Origin: Peribacillus frigoritolerans | GTDB lineage: Bacteria > Bacillota > Bacilli > Bacillales > DSM-1321 | DNA length: 64,000 nt | Assembly: GCF_040250305.1 (NCBI RefSeq) | Contig: NZ_CP158190.1 | Span: 1,396,001 to 1,460,000 of the forward strand | Direction of reading: 5' to 3' | Shown: one piece after another, positions 26,353-34,729 of the stretch | Position numbering within the stretch: position 1 is the stretch's first letter | How the letters are laid out: every line of letters begins with the position of its first letter | Made by a program: the position numbers and the translations under genes | Notes under the pieces: model-generated | Told to the model about the DNA's origin: nothing | Databases searched by the model: none | Seen by the model: only the letters and a program-made list of their open reading frames with translations

Positions 26353-26394
26353 AAAAAGCTGTCCAATCAGAGAACTGAAAGGACAGCTTTTTTA
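26353..26394. terminator. Terminator between yjcF and the CotW-like gene
   Basis: AAAAAGCTGTCC pairs with GGACAGCTTTTTT across a 16-base loop. The A- and T-runs make it usable on both strands; it closes the minus-strand yjcH-yjcG-yjcF group. Confidence 0.85.
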
Positions 26395-26396
26395 TA

Positions 26397-26825
26397 TTAT
26401 AAAATGGTTTTCTTCATTGTTTTATGAGGAATGCCGGCATCCATGAATTCGTCGGAAACGATCTCATACCCTAATTTCGAATAAAAAGGGATGGCATGGA
26501 CCTGGGAATCAAGCTTCAATTGAGGTACTTCCTGCTGGATGGCGTATTCCTCAATAGCATTCATGATCATGGCACCGGCACCATTCTTACGGCCCGATGA
26601 TAGTACACAAATGCGCTGGACTTTACCAATGTTGTCGATGACCCTGAAACGGCCGGCACCGATTGGCTGATGCTGATCATCATATAAAACGAAATGTGTA
26701 GACTCTTGTTCATATTCATCGATCTCTTCTTCAAGAGGGACGTTTTGTTCTTGGACGAACACTTTTTTTCTGATCATATAAGCATTTTCAAGCTCTTGGC
26801 TGTTCTCTGCGATTTTTACAAACAC
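26397..26825 (-). CDS. yjcF: GNAT family N-acetyltransferase (YjcF)
   Basis: The 142-residue protein is a single GNAT domain. VRKRVF-like IRKKVFVQEQNVPLEEEID is motif C/D. RICVLSSGRKNGAGAMIMNA corresponds to the acetyl-CoA binding motif A (R/Q-x-x-G-x-G/A), and KLGYEIVSDEFMDAGIPH is motif B. The substrate is unknown. It uses a GTG start five bases after the yjcG stop with AGGAG a little far upstream, so it is probably coupled to yjcG. Same order as B. subtilis. Confidence 0.9.
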   Translation of the reverse strand: MFVKIAENSQELENAYMIRKKVFVQEQNVPLEEEIDEYEQESTHFVLYDDQHQPIGAGRFRVIDNIGKVQRICVLSSGRKNGAGAMIMNAIEEYAIQQEVPQLKLDSQVHAIPFYSKLGYEIVSDEFMDAGIPHKTMKKTIL

Positions 26826-26829
26826 GAAA

Positions 26830-27345
26830 TCATTCAGCTCCTAATCTAAATGTTTCATAAACGGTCCATGCCCCATCTTCAAGTTGATACAGCAAGTGAA
26901 CTCGTTTCACCTCTTCTTCATGGCTGATGTCAAGCATGCTTAATTGGCCTAAAACATCAGAATGCTCATTATCGGATAAATCTTGAGCGATGGTAATATG
27001 CGGGACAAATGCATGTTCACTTTCACTTTTTATGAAATCCTCATTGTTAAGTGCATCATGCAGTTCTTGAAGCCCTTCGGATAATTCCACTTTGAAATAA
27101 ATAGTATTGCTTACAGGTTGGAAAGACTTCGTTTTCGTAACGCTAATCGTAAAAGGCCTGCACTTACGAGCAATGTCTTTTAATTGATCCGCGATTGTTG
27201 AAATTTCCATATCCGTCGCTTCGAACGTTGGTTTAAGCGTCAGATGCGGTGGAATGAAAGCATATTTCGTATCATACCGTTTGCGATAGGAGTTAGCTAA
27301 ATCTTGAAGTTTTTTTGAAGGGAAAATTGCAACACCATATTTCAT
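26830..27345 (-). CDS. yjcG: YjcG, 2H phosphoesterase (2'-5' RNA ligase-like) protein
   Basis: The 171-residue protein has the two H-x-T motifs of the 2H phosphoesterase family: PPHLTLKPTFE near residue 41 and VPHITIAQDL near residue 118. Family members act on 2',3'-cyclic phosphates or nucleotides; the true substrate of YjcG is not known. I chose ATG 27345, preceded by AGGAGG; longer in-frame starts upstream lack that. Length equals that of B. subtilis YjcG. It is the middle of the yjcH-yjcG-yjcF group. Confidence 0.92.
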   Translation of the reverse strand: MKYGVAIFPSKKLQDLANSYRKRYDTKYAFIPPHLTLKPTFEATDMEISTIADQLKDIARKCRPFTISVTKTKSFQPVSNTIYFKVELSEGLQELHDALNNEDFIKSESEHAFVPHITIAQDLSDNEHSDVLGQLSMLDISHEEEVKRVHLLYQLEDGAWTVYETFRLGAE

Positions 27346-27424
27346 AAATAAAACCTCCTGATATTTTTTTAGTTGTATTATAGTTGGCCATGCTTTTTCT
27401 TGAAACCATCTCAAAAAGAGAGGA

Positions 27425-28147
27425 TTAGAACATTTCCAATAGTGCTCGTTTTAAATCTGCCTGCCAGTATTTCCAGGTATGATTACCTTCAAATTCTTCA
27501 TAGAAGTAAGGAAATCCTTTTTGATTTATTAATTTATGCAATTCCCTGTTGGGCTCTATGAAGTTTGCCTTCTTGCCATCTGTCGTTGGAACATCTGTTT
27601 CCCCAGTCCCGATCACATGGTAAAGTTCGAGGAGATGCGGATCCTCAAAATTACGTACAGCATCCATTACTGCTTCATTGGCAAGTGGCGACTGCATGAT
27701 GCATTTCCCGAATGTATGCGGATACTTTAGGGCGGCCAATAAAGAAACTGTACCGCCAAGAGAGTCACCGATCAAAGTTCGACCATGTCCCATTTGATAG
27801 GTTGGGAATTCATCATCTAAAAACGGGACAAGTTCATGGGCAAGAAAACGTATGTATGCAATGTGCTGTTCCCCGTCCGGATGATATTTGCGCCTACGGT
27901 CAAAGCGGTCTTTATAGGGAATGCCGACAATGATGATATTCTCAATCTCATCGTTCCCTAACAGTTCATCTGCTACCCGACCAATTCGACCCATTTGAAA
28001 ATAATCACGGCCATCCTGAGCAATCACAAGCGAATATTTATACAGTGGCGAAAAATTAGCAGGCAAGTAAACAAGCAGTTCCAATTCTTCTGCTAAAGCT
28101 TCGCTTTTAAACATGTACTCTTTAATTGTGCCTTTGCGTAAACTCAT
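27425..28147 (-). CDS. yjcH: YjcH, esterase D-like alpha/beta hydrolase
   Basis: The 240-residue protein belongs to the putative esterase family (enterochelin esterase/esterase D-like). The nucleophile elbow is GDSLGG in TLIGDSLGGTVSLLAALKYP. NHTWKYWQADL near the end supplies the likely catalytic His. No signal peptide is seen, so it acts in the cytoplasm. I chose ATG 28147 with GAGGTGCGG upstream over 28162. The length is the same as I recall for B. subtilis YjcH. It starts the yjcH-yjcG-yjcF run. Confidence 0.9.
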   Translation of the reverse strand: MSLRKGTIKEYMFKSEALAEELELLVYLPANFSPLYKYSLVIAQDGRDYFQMGRIGRVADELLGNDEIENIIIVGIPYKDRFDRRRKYHPDGEQHIAYIRFLAHELVPFLDDEFPTYQMGHGRTLIGDSLGGTVSLLAALKYPHTFGKCIMQSPLANEAVMDAVRNFEDPHLLELYHVIGTGETDVPTTDGKKANFIEPNRELHKLINQKGFPYFYEEFEGNHTWKYWQADLKRALLEMF

Positions 28148-28283
28148 TCTCCCGCACCTCAATGATAATTAATAATTAAAAACAACTTACTTGATTATTT
28201 TAGCATAGCCTTGCGACTTTTTCCCGTGACAAGATTTTAGAATAGAAAATTTTCATTGTATTTTCTAAAAATTTGAATAATAA

Positions 28284-28294
28284 GGTGCTATAAT
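28284..28294 (+). promoter_or_regulatory. Extended -10 promoter upstream of the PgpA-like gene
   Basis: TGCTATAAT fits the extended -10 (TGnTATAAT). The -35 region is weak, as is usual for such promoters. Confidence 0.55.
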
Positions 28295-28339
28295 AAAAGG
28301 ATATAGAAAAATAATACAATAAAAAAGGTGGCGAATAAA

Positions 28340-28897
28340 ATGGCAGATGTACAGGTACACAGCAGGGAAGTAACGAAGGCGGCTAAACGAACATTATTAG
28401 AGCGTGGTGTCAGTGTGGAGGCAATTGCAAAAATCGTTTATGAATTGCAGTTCCCGTACAAAGCTGATCTTAAGCTGGAGGAATGCATCCACAGCGTTGA
28501 GCGTGTCCTGTTGAAAAGGGAAATTCAACATGCCATTTTAGTCGGTGTGGAGCTGGATAAACTGGCCGAGCAAAAAAAGCTATCAGAACCCCTGCAATCT
28601 ATTGTTGAGTCTGATGAAGGGCTATTCGGAGTGGATGAAACGATTGCCTTTGGTGCAGTACTCGGTTACGGAAGCATTGCTGTAACGACCTTTGGCCATT
28701 TGGATAAAAATAAAATAGGCGTCATACACGAACTTGATAAGAAGCAAGAAGGAATCGTGCATACCTTCCTGGATGATATCGTTGCAAGCATTGCCGCGAG
28801 TGCCGCCTCAAGGTTAGCTCACCGTCTGAGAGATGAAGAAGAATCGTTAACCGAACAGGAAAAGGACATCCAGGAAGAAGAAGAGTTAATCGGTTGA
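28340..28897 (+). CDS. Phosphatidylglycerophosphatase A-like protein (YpjQ-like)
   Basis: The 185-residue protein resembles the PgpA family and especially B. subtilis YpjQ: GVDETIAFGAVLGYGSIAVT, then NKIGVIHELDKK and DDIVASIAASAASRLAHRL. PgpA enzymes remove phosphate from phosphatidylglycerophosphate, but this soluble subfamily lacks the membrane segments of E. coli PgpA, so activity is uncertain. I prefer ATG 28340 with AAAGGTGG eight bases before it, not GTG 28328. The C-terminus is very acidic. Confidence 0.8.
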   Translation: MADVQVHSREVTKAAKRTLLERGVSVEAIAKIVYELQFPYKADLKLEECIHSVERVLLKREIQHAILVGVELDKLAEQKKLSEPLQSIVESDEGLFGVDETIAFGAVLGYGSIAVTTFGHLDKNKIGVIHELDKKQEGIVHTFLDDIVASIAASAASRLAHRLRDEEESLTEQEKDIQEEEELIG

Positions 28898-28917
28898 ACC
28901 TTGATTAACTCTTCTTC
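28877..28917. terminator. Perfect 15-bp hairpin between converging genes
   Basis: GAAGAAGAGTTAATC (28877-28891) pairs with GATTAACTCTTCTTC (28903-28917). It covers the stop codon of the PgpA-like gene and touches the end of the minus-strand gene. There is no T-run, so it may stall or protect rather than terminate. Confidence 0.55.
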
Positions 28918-29137
28918 AGCCAGACCTATCAAACCTGGCCTTAATGAGGCGGGCAGAAAGGATATTGGCCACTTTAAATGTCCGTTTTGTCTGCCTTAGG
29001 AAACAGAATGCGTGAATATGTCCTGGATAAATTTCAAGCACCTGAATTTTCCGCTGCGTGATCTTACCTTGTTCGGAGAGATAAATTATCTCCAATGGAG
29101 CATTTCCTTCCATATGTTTACGAAGTATATATTTCAT
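28916..29137 (-). CDS. Small WYL-like domain protein
   Basis: The 73-residue protein reads like an isolated WYL ligand-binding domain: LEIIYLSEQGKITQRKIQVL, then HIHAFCFLRQTKRTFKVANI. There is no helix-turn-helix part, so it is not a full WYL transcription factor. AAAGGAGTGAC precedes the ATG. Stand-alone proteins of this kind occur widely in Bacillus without known function. It ends one codon inside the hairpin shared with the PgpA-like gene. Confidence 0.75.
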   Translation of the reverse strand: MKYILRKHMEGNAPLEIIYLSEQGKITQRKIQVLEIYPGHIHAFCFLRQTKRTFKVANILSARLIKARFDRSG

Positions 29138-29282
29138 TCCCTGTCACTCCTTTGCTGACTTGCTTGCTATCATTATATGCGAACGTACGTTTTATATGCA
29201 AGTGAAAAGGGAATGTTCGTTCGTGTTTTGCGGAGCGGGGAAATAAAATAAGAAAAAATTAAAACTTTTTTAATATAATGCG

Positions 29283-29310
29283 TTGACTTTTTAACAAAAA
29301 AACTTATAAT
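29283..29310 (+). promoter_or_regulatory. Promoter of the tRNA-Val gene
   Basis: TTGACT (29283-29288), a 16-base spacer and TATAAT (29305-29310); the tRNA begins about 32 bases after the expected start. Confidence 0.75.
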
Positions 29311-29348
29311 AAATAATGTACTTAAGTAACCAGTCAGTCATTACATAC

Positions 29349-29420
29349 GACTTGTTAGCTCAGTGGGAGAGCACTTCCTTGACAGGGAAGGGGTCGTGGG
29401 TTCGAATCCCTCACAGGTCA
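29349..29420 (+). tRNA. tRNA-Val (GAC anticodon), integration site of the island
   Basis: A 72-base cloverleaf folds with acceptor GACTTGT/ACAGGTC, D-arm GCTC/GAGC, anticodon stem CTTCC/GGAAG around TTGACAG (anticodon GAC) and TTCGAAT in the T-loop. The T-stem GTGGG/CCCTC has one T-T mismatch. CCA is not encoded. The 3' half plus the terminator recurs at 47891, 52075 and 57263, so this gene served as an attachment site. Confidence 0.88.
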
Positions 29421-29474
29421 TCAACTAACAAAGGCTCAAATCCTTGATATAACAAGGATTTGGGTCTTTTTTTT
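29372..29474 (+). repeat. Attachment-type direct repeat 1 (tRNA-Val 3' half and terminator)
   Basis: This ~103-bp segment, from the anticodon arm through the terminator AAATCCTTG/CAAGGATTT (29438-29461) and its T-run, is the parent copy of four direct repeats. It marks the left end of the island beside the integrase. Confidence 0.85.
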
Positions 29475-29528
29475 ATTTTGTCTTACTGGATGCGTTTAGA
29501 TCAATGATAGTGATTTGCTCACATTTTG

Positions 29529-30673
29529 CTAACGGGACTTCTGAAGGGCGTTGTGGAAAATATCAGCCACTTCATCATCTTGGTTGGGCATCATATGGGC
29601 GTAATGCTCTAACGTGATGCTAGGTTTAGAATGTCCTAAACGAGCCGCTACTTTGACGATATCTACTCCTTCAGAAATCAAGATGGAAGCGTGTGTGTGC
29701 CGGATATCGTGAAACCGAATGGGTGTTACGTTAGCCGCTTTACTGATACGCTTCATCACACGTAACACGTTCCGAGGATTTTGAAAGGTGCCAATCTCCG
29801 TACAAATGACTAAGTTCTGGTCTTGATAATGTTCCCCAAGTCTTTTTCTCTGGGTTTCCTGTCGTTCCTTATGAGCCTTTAATGCCTTGATCAGGAAATT
29901 TTGAATCGGAACCTGCCGTTTTGATTTTTTCGTTTTCACCGTGGTTAAACGATACCCTTTATTAGGAATGTGAGAAAGGGACCGTTGTATCCGGATGACT
30001 TTTTTTCAAGGTCAATATCGCTCCATTTTAACCCAAGGAGCTCACCTTTCCTCATACCCGTATAAATGGCAATTAAAAAGGTTAGATAATGTCGTTCTCC
30101 CTTGCATTGATTAAGGAACAAATCAATCTCATCAAAGGACCATATTTGCATTTCTTCTTTTTTTACCGAGGGTGGATCAGCATTGATCACCGGATTGAAA
30201 CTAATCTTTTTCCACTTTACAGCTTGACCGAAGGCCTGATTTAACAACTGATGTAATTTTCGTATGGTACTTGTTCTATACTCCTCATCTAATTTGAGGT
30301 TATAAAAAACATCGATATCTTCGGTCGTAATTTTTGAAAGGGGTTTGTTGGCAAAAGGATTTTCTCGTATTAAGTGCTTATCCATCAAATACTTTCTGCT
30401 TGAGGCCGTTGTTTCTGTAATCCTTTTTTGATAATGTGACGTAAACCAAAATTCCATATAGGATGAAAAGGATTCTTTGCTCGGTTCCACAAATCGATCT
30501 TCATCCAGTTCATTAATAATCTTACGAAGAGCATCTTCTGCATCTTTTCGACGAGGAAAACCACTCTTTGTTTTTTGTCTTCGTTTACCTGTGATTGGGT
30601 CTCTTCCTATGTCTACAATGTATGACCAAGTTCCCCTTTTTTTAACAGTGCCTTTCATATTGCTTGCCCCCAT
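29529..30673 (-). pseudogene. int: Tyrosine integrase, frameshifted at a slippery A7-G tract
   Basis: Two adjacent frames together make one phage/ICE-type tyrosine recombinase of about 380 residues. The first (30673-29945) has the N-terminal SAM-like DNA-binding part and the first catalytic Arg (IYTGMRKGELLGLKW). The second (to 29529) has HDIRHTHASI, LGHSKPSITLEHY with the catalytic Tyr. The break is at 29999-30006: GAA AAA AAG TCA in the first frame must shift back one base to GTC ATC to continue. That tract, A AAA AAG, is a classic -1 slippery site, so this may be programmed frameshifting, a real mutation or a one-base under-call. ATG 30658 is an alternative start. Confidence 0.85.
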
Positions 30674-30746
30674 ATCCTATTGTAGTTCGTGTTAGAACAA
30701 TGGAAAGCAAGTGGTCTAGTATCAGTTTGACCACTTGCAAGCCATT

Positions 30747-30944
30747 TTATAATGCGTTGACTTGTTGATGTGACAGCCATTGGAAAAATTCATTTTTAAG
30801 AACCCGTTTGCTTCGCCCTATTTTAATGAGTGGAAATGACTTTTGTTCCATTAATTCGTAAGCTGTAGGTTTTGAAACACATAGGATTTCAGATATGTGT
30901 ACAGCAGTTAAAATCATTGGATAATCTTCGATGTTTTTAGGCAT
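30747..30944 (-). CDS. Excisionase-like helix-turn-helix protein
   Basis: The 65-residue protein has an AlpA/Xis-type winged-helix fold: TAVHISEILCVSKPTAYELM, then FPLIKIGRSKRVLKNEFFQW. Such proteins bind attachment sites and direct the integrase towards excision. It is encoded directly upstream of the integrase on the same strand, the usual order. AGAGGAGA precedes the ATG. Confidence 0.85.
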   Translation of the reverse strand: MPKNIEDYPMILTAVHISEILCVSKPTAYELMEQKSFPLIKIGRSKRVLKNEFFQWLSHQQVNAL

Positions 30945-31675
30945 AAATTTTTTCTCCTCTTATGTTAATTTATTAGTTTAATAGTATTTAATTTGAAGTA
31001 ACTTATTTAATTCGCACACATTATATTTTTTGAATTCCGCATTTTCAAGAGTCTATAGAAAAAAATAAAAAAGAAATTTAAAACCCACTTTCAGAGGTAA
31101 GTAAAGCCGGCTATTCTCTTGAGATATTAATTAGAAGTATGTGTTTATCGTAGATTTAAAAACTGAAGAGGCAGGTTCACTGTTGTTAAAAAGTTTAATA
31201 ATGGAGTTTTCGATAGTTTTCGAAAAATTAGATGGATAAAGGTTAATTAATAAAAAAACATAAAAATTAGAAGCAGTAAAAAGCGGTAGAGAATGTTAAT
31301 GAAATGTATATTATCATTGATAATATGTTGATTTTATATGTGGCATTTCGAGAAAATTGTACAGTAAATATTAAAGACCCGAATTAAATTCAGGTCTTAT
31401 TTTTTATTAAAAAGCAATAATCTATATTAAAAGAGAATGGACAAAAGACGAGCAATAATTCTGTTTTTCTTTCCATTGTTGTGAAATTTTAGTAATCAAC
31501 GCGTTAATAGATACCATAAACGACTAAAAAAAGCCCACTTATATTATTTGCTCTAAAAGCAACATTAATCTCTAATAAAGCCTAAGATTAAAAGGGATTC
31601 AGGTATTATTACTTATTGTTTTTAAAAATTACATTTTATGTAGAATGTGTTTAATGGCTACAAAGGAGTGATTTT
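30945..31675. other. 731-base AT-rich gap with a terminator
   Basis: No supported gene is seen. A terminator, AAGACC-C-GAATT/AATTC-A-GGTCTT then TTTTT, lies at 31374-31405, so some upstream RNA or a lost gene on the plus strand probably ended there. Many short stops interrupt every frame. Confidence 0.5.
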
Positions 31676-31996
31676 ATGGAACGCAGCAAATACACTCGCT
31701 TATCATTTTTCTGTTTTGCTCTTTGTATCGTTTCATTCCTCGTTATATTAGGCATCGGTATATATGTTAGTGCCACCGAGCCTAGCCGCGGATATGTAAA
31801 TATCGGTGTTTTAGGTCCATTGTTAGCTTGGGTTGCGATGTTATCTCCCATTTTCGGATTAATCCTAGCGATCTTAGGAGAAAAAGGTAATATGAAGTTG
31901 GTAGCCATTACTGGAAATATAGCCGTTTTATGTACGATATCTTTGTTTGTTGGTGCTATGAAATTTTATGATACTCTAGATAGGATACTTGCTTAG
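31676..31996 (+). CDS. Small three-helix membrane protein
   Basis: The 106-residue protein has about three hydrophobic helices, including FFCFALCIVSFLVILGIGIY and PLLAWVAMLSPIFGLILAIL, then GEKGNMKLVAITGN. The N-terminal ~110 residues of the gene at 32725-33471 share the layout and the GLILA-I-GEKGS/N-KM/L motif, so the two are paralogs. AAGGAGTG precedes the ATG and a terminator follows. Function unknown. Confidence 0.7.
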   Translation: MERSKYTRLSFFCFALCIVSFLVILGIGIYVSATEPSRGYVNIGVLGPLLAWVAMLSPIFGLILAILGEKGNMKLVAITGNIAVLCTISLFVGAMKFYDTLDRILA

Positions 31997-32004
31997 ACAA
32001 ATTT

Positions 32005-32034
32005 AAAACGCCCCCAATTTGGGGGCGTTTTTTA
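32005..32034 (+). terminator. Terminator after the three-helix protein gene
   Basis: AAACGCCCCC pairs perfectly with GGGGGCGTTT across AATTT and ends in T. Confidence 0.93.
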
Positions 32035-32047
32035 AGGAGGAAGTAGG

Positions 32048-32524
32048 TTGAAAAAAATGATCTTAGCGGGAATGTCGGCATTGATTATTACGGGGAGTTC
32101 GGATGAAATGAATAGAAGAGGCGAGCCATATGTGGAAATAATGGAAGAAAAAACAACTTTCGATCTTTCTATTGTCGATACAGCAAGAATGATGGATATT
32201 GAAATTATTGAGCTGAAGGTCATTGAAGATCAAGTAATAGTACACTTTAAGTTGGACAATAAATATTCGTCAATTCCTGTTAGTTGGGATTCCGCCAAAT
32301 CAAATATCGTCATCGATAATACAAAACTGAATGTGATCGATAGTTCTTTGGAGGAAAGAACTGATTCGGATGTTGTACAAGAAGGGGACATAACATTCGA
32401 TGCGGAAGGTAAGGACGATATTTTCGATGAAGGGAAAGAAGTTACATTTAATTTAGGCGTGTTTGAAATTGCAGGGGATTTCCCTGAAAATAAAGAAATA
32501 ACAACTTCCGTCGTACTGGATTAG
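32048..32524 (+). CDS. Exported hypothetical protein with a lipobox-like start lacking Cys
   Basis: The 158-residue acidic protein begins MKKMILAGMSALIITGSSDE, which looks like a lipoprotein signal whose lipobox Cys is Ser. The rest is an all-beta-looking, Asp/Glu-rich domain (VTFNLGVFEIAGDFPENKEI). The TTG start has AAGGAGG seven bases before it. It follows the three-helix membrane protein and precedes a converging paralog of that protein, whose C-terminal half is a similar extracellular beta domain. Family not recognised. Confidence 0.65.
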   Translation: MKKMILAGMSALIITGSSDEMNRRGEPYVEIMEEKTTFDLSIVDTARMMDIEIIELKVIEDQVIVHFKLDNKYSSIPVSWDSAKSNIVIDNTKLNVIDSSLEERTDSDVVQEGDITFDAEGKDDIFDEGKEVTFNLGVFEIAGDFPENKEITTSVVLD

Positions 32525-32672
32525 TATAAAAACTGGTAAGGGAATATAGGAATATTACACACACTGGTATATCTTTTCTTGGTCGAAATGATAGAATATG
32601 CGGGTTAACACCTGAATAAAATTATTTAAGCGTAATAAAATTTGATAAAATACTTAATTAGCTAAATTAAAT

Positions 32673-32713
32673 CTATAAAGACACCTCCTATGAGTTAGGA
32701 GGTGTCTTTATAG
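32673..32713. terminator. Bidirectional terminator
   Basis: An 18-bp perfect stem, CTATAAAGACACCTCCTA/TAGGAGGTGTCTTTATAG, lies between converging genes. Confidence 0.85.
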
Positions 32714-32724
32714 ATTTATAGTTA

Positions 32725-33471
32725 TTATTCCCACTCATAATCAGGATTGAATTCCTGCGGTTCTATTTCTGACATTTTATATGTAACGGGTTTTTCATTT
32801 GGCAACGTGATCGTTAGTTCGGTTATTTCTTTATTTAATTCTAAGGTTAGAAAAGAAGTCCTGTTCAATTCTTTGCTAACTATTATACCGGTTCGTTTTA
32901 ATCCTGTTGATTCTGCTAACTGGAAATGAAATAGGATTTTATCTTTTCCCTTTTTCGGTATTTTTTCTAATATAAACTTGGTTCTACCCTCACCACCGTC
33001 ACCATCACTTTTGATCAGGATATATGATTCATCGTCCATCCAACCACCATATATAGGATACCTAGTTGTTTCTGAAGTGGCTATATCCTCTTGTTTTGTA
33101 GAATCATCTGCCTGGTTTTTTTGCTCTGGCTCTACATCTACCTTTTCATTTGTCTCGACTACTTTATCATCAATAGTATCGTAAAAGGCAACGCCGGCGA
33201 TGAATAAAGATATTGAGAAAAATACAACCAAGTTTCCTATTATTCCGGTCATTTTTAGAGAGCCTTTTTCACCGATTAATGCTAGTATTAATCCACATAC
33301 TGGAGCAATCATCATAATTCCAAAGATGGTGTAACCAAAAATACCGTTATTTCCATAATCACTATTAGGAATGGAAGTAGCTTTATTATGTCCTATAATC
33401 AAAGTCAAAACGAATAATAGAATGGTAACCATAAAGCAAGATATGGAAAAAATGCTTAACTTCTTTTTCAT
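32725..33471 (-). CDS. Membrane-anchored hypothetical protein
   Basis: The 248-residue protein joins a three-helix membrane part (about 1-105, with GLILALIGEKGSLKMTGIIG) to an acidic linker (about 110-145) and an extracellular-type beta domain ending in Asp/Glu. The membrane part is paralogous to the 31676-31996 product. I chose ATG 33471 (MKKKLSIF) because GGGGG lies upstream; the longer frame to 33540 has no binding site. The tail domain resembles the general design of the 32048-32524 protein. Function unknown. Confidence 0.7.
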   Translation of the reverse strand: MKKKLSIFSISCFMVTILLFVLTLIIGHNKATSIPNSDYGNNGIFGYTIFGIMMIAPVCGLILALIGEKGSLKMTGIIGNLVVFFSISLFIAGVAFYDTIDDKVVETNEKVDVEPEQKNQADDSTKQEDIATSETTRYPIYGGWMDDESYILIKSDGDGGEGRTKFILEKIPKKGKDKILFHFQLAESTGLKRTGIIVSKELNRTSFLTLELNKEITELTITLPNEKPVTYKMSEIEPQEFNPDYEWE

Positions 33472-33593
33472 CACTGAATTTCCCCCTGTGTAAAATATGG
33501 TATTAATACACATAATATACATAAAACGGATTATAGACAAAGGCTAAATTATTATCAAACAAACCAGATACGTGAAAAATAGGGGTGTTTTAG

Positions 33594-33709
33594 ATGGAAA
33601 ATAAAAATGAATTAATTCCTTTTTATGAAAAAGTCATTCGGAATTTACAAGAAGAGCTGCATAATGCTAAAAACGGATACAAGAAGAACAGTCATCGCTG
33701 AGGCACTAG
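33594..33709 (+). pseudogene. Short coiled-coil protein gene, probably frameshifted in an A-tract
   Basis: ATG 33594 opens a 35-codon frame ending at 33701. If one A is added to the A5 tract near 33669, the frame continues naturally as a helix (LQEELHNAKKRIQEEQSSLR) to TAG at 33707-33709. The product would be 38 residues. Whether this is a real mutation or a homopolymer under-call cannot be told. No family recognised. Confidence 0.4.
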
Positions 33710-33764
33710 ACACATATTACTTTGAGATTAACAAACACATCGTCTTAAAGGATGGGAAAACAAA

Positions 33765-33938
33765 ATGGCAAAAGACATCTTTAGTCATTTCCCTCAAGTA
33801 AACAGGGTATGGGGGCTTTCAGAGGAAGAAATAATGGACAACTTTTGGTCCAAACAAAAAGGATTTCACTTTGTTGGTGAGGGTCACGATGAATATCAAG
33901 GGTACTTAATATTTGAAGAAATCAAGAAAGATTCATAA
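33765..33938 (+). CDS. 57-residue hypothetical protein
   Basis: The frame starts MAKDIFSHFPQVNRVWGLSE and ends in IFEEIKKDS. AAAGGATG lies upstream at a slightly long distance. Aromatic and acidic residues suggest a small soluble protein. It overlaps a competing frame (33664-33801) in another phase that looks less likely. It may be a remnant of a larger immunity-type gene. Confidence 0.45.
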   Translation: MAKDIFSHFPQVNRVWGLSEEEIMDNFWSKQKGFHFVGEGHDEYQGYLIFEEIKKDS

Positions 33939-33975
33939 TAGGAGTATTAATACAGTAAAATCAACTAAATTTTAA

Positions 33976-34014
33976 GGCTATTTTCTAAAAGATTGTTGCT
34001 CTCAGGATAAAAAC
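33976..34014 (+). repeat. Inverted repeat, left copy (pairs with 36742-36783)
   Basis: This ~39-base segment contains GATTGTTGCTCTCAGGATAA and recurs in reverse complement at 36742-36783, about 2.8 kb away. The two bracket a group of orphan immunity-like genes. Confidence 0.75.
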
Positions 34015-34168
34015 AAATCACTTGCATTTTTATGGTAAAAATTTAAGTGATTTTAATCAACAAACGAGCCGGATTGTAGAATAAAGTACTTTTTCATTAA
34101 CGGGGACAATTGCTGCATAACGTAATAGTAAGGGTTTAAAAGGATTAGACCCTGAAGGAGGCTAAAAG

Positions 34169-34729
34169 TTGAAAAAAGAATATTTTGTGCAATACTCAGA
34201 CCAAAGTATAATTAATAGCTTTGACTTTCCAAAAGATATCTTTGTTTCTATTTCTATAGGAATTAGAGATATCCCAAATGATTTTATCATTTCCTTAGTT
34301 CAAAAAATGTTCAGTTTACCTGTTTTTTTTGTTTTAGAATCAATGATCTTTGGATATGAAAAAAAGACTTTAATTGAAAATATTATTCCTTTTTATGAGT
34401 TTTCGTCAGATGGTGCTATTATCAAAGTTGATTCTGTAGAGAAATTGAATCTGGTTAGTAAATTAGCAAAAGAATTAGTTAGTAATGGACTAAGTGTATT
34501 CATTTTTCACGGGAAAGGTATTGTAGAGCAGGATTTAATTCCCTCAAGACAATGGAATAGACCTATAGTATTTAAAAATTTTGATATAAATAAAGTAGAA
34601 ACATTTGTCGATATGGAAGAGGTTGGATTTACAATATTTAGTAAGAATAGTTTATTTAACTCGCCTGGAAAAATCCCAAACTATATATCCGATGATTACT
34701 CACTTGATATTAACAGCAGCGATATCTAA
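34169..34729 (+). CDS. Hypothetical protein, possible orphan immunity protein
   Basis: The 186-residue soluble protein starts at TTG 34169, with GAAGGAGG upstream. It begins KKEYFVQYSDQSIINSFDFP, and the mix of strands and helices is like immunity proteins of contact-dependent toxins. I do not recognise the family. It is followed by two more such genes, each set off by repeat elements and no toxin, the usual look of an orphan immunity array. Confidence 0.65.
   Translation: MKKEYFVQYSDQSIINSFDFPKDIFVSISIGIRDIPNDFIISLVQKMFSLPVFFVLESMIFGYEKKTLIENIIPFYEFSSDGAIIKVDSVEKLNLVSKLAKELVSNGLSVFIFHGKGIVEQDLIPSRQWNRPIVFKNFDINKVETFVDMEEVGFTIFSKNSLFNSPGKIPNYISDDYSLDINSSDI

Noticed and set aside
31300..31330. 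Fur-like box ATTATCATTGATAAT
   Set aside because: The half-sites are in inverted order compared with the Fur consensus TGATAAT-N-ATTATCA, and no iron gene is near.
33664..33801. 45-codon frame (MLKTDTRRTVIAEALDTYYF...) resembling a ribbon-helix-helix start
   Set aside because: It overlaps two better frames, has a weak binding site and stops inside the next gene; treated as a phase artefact.
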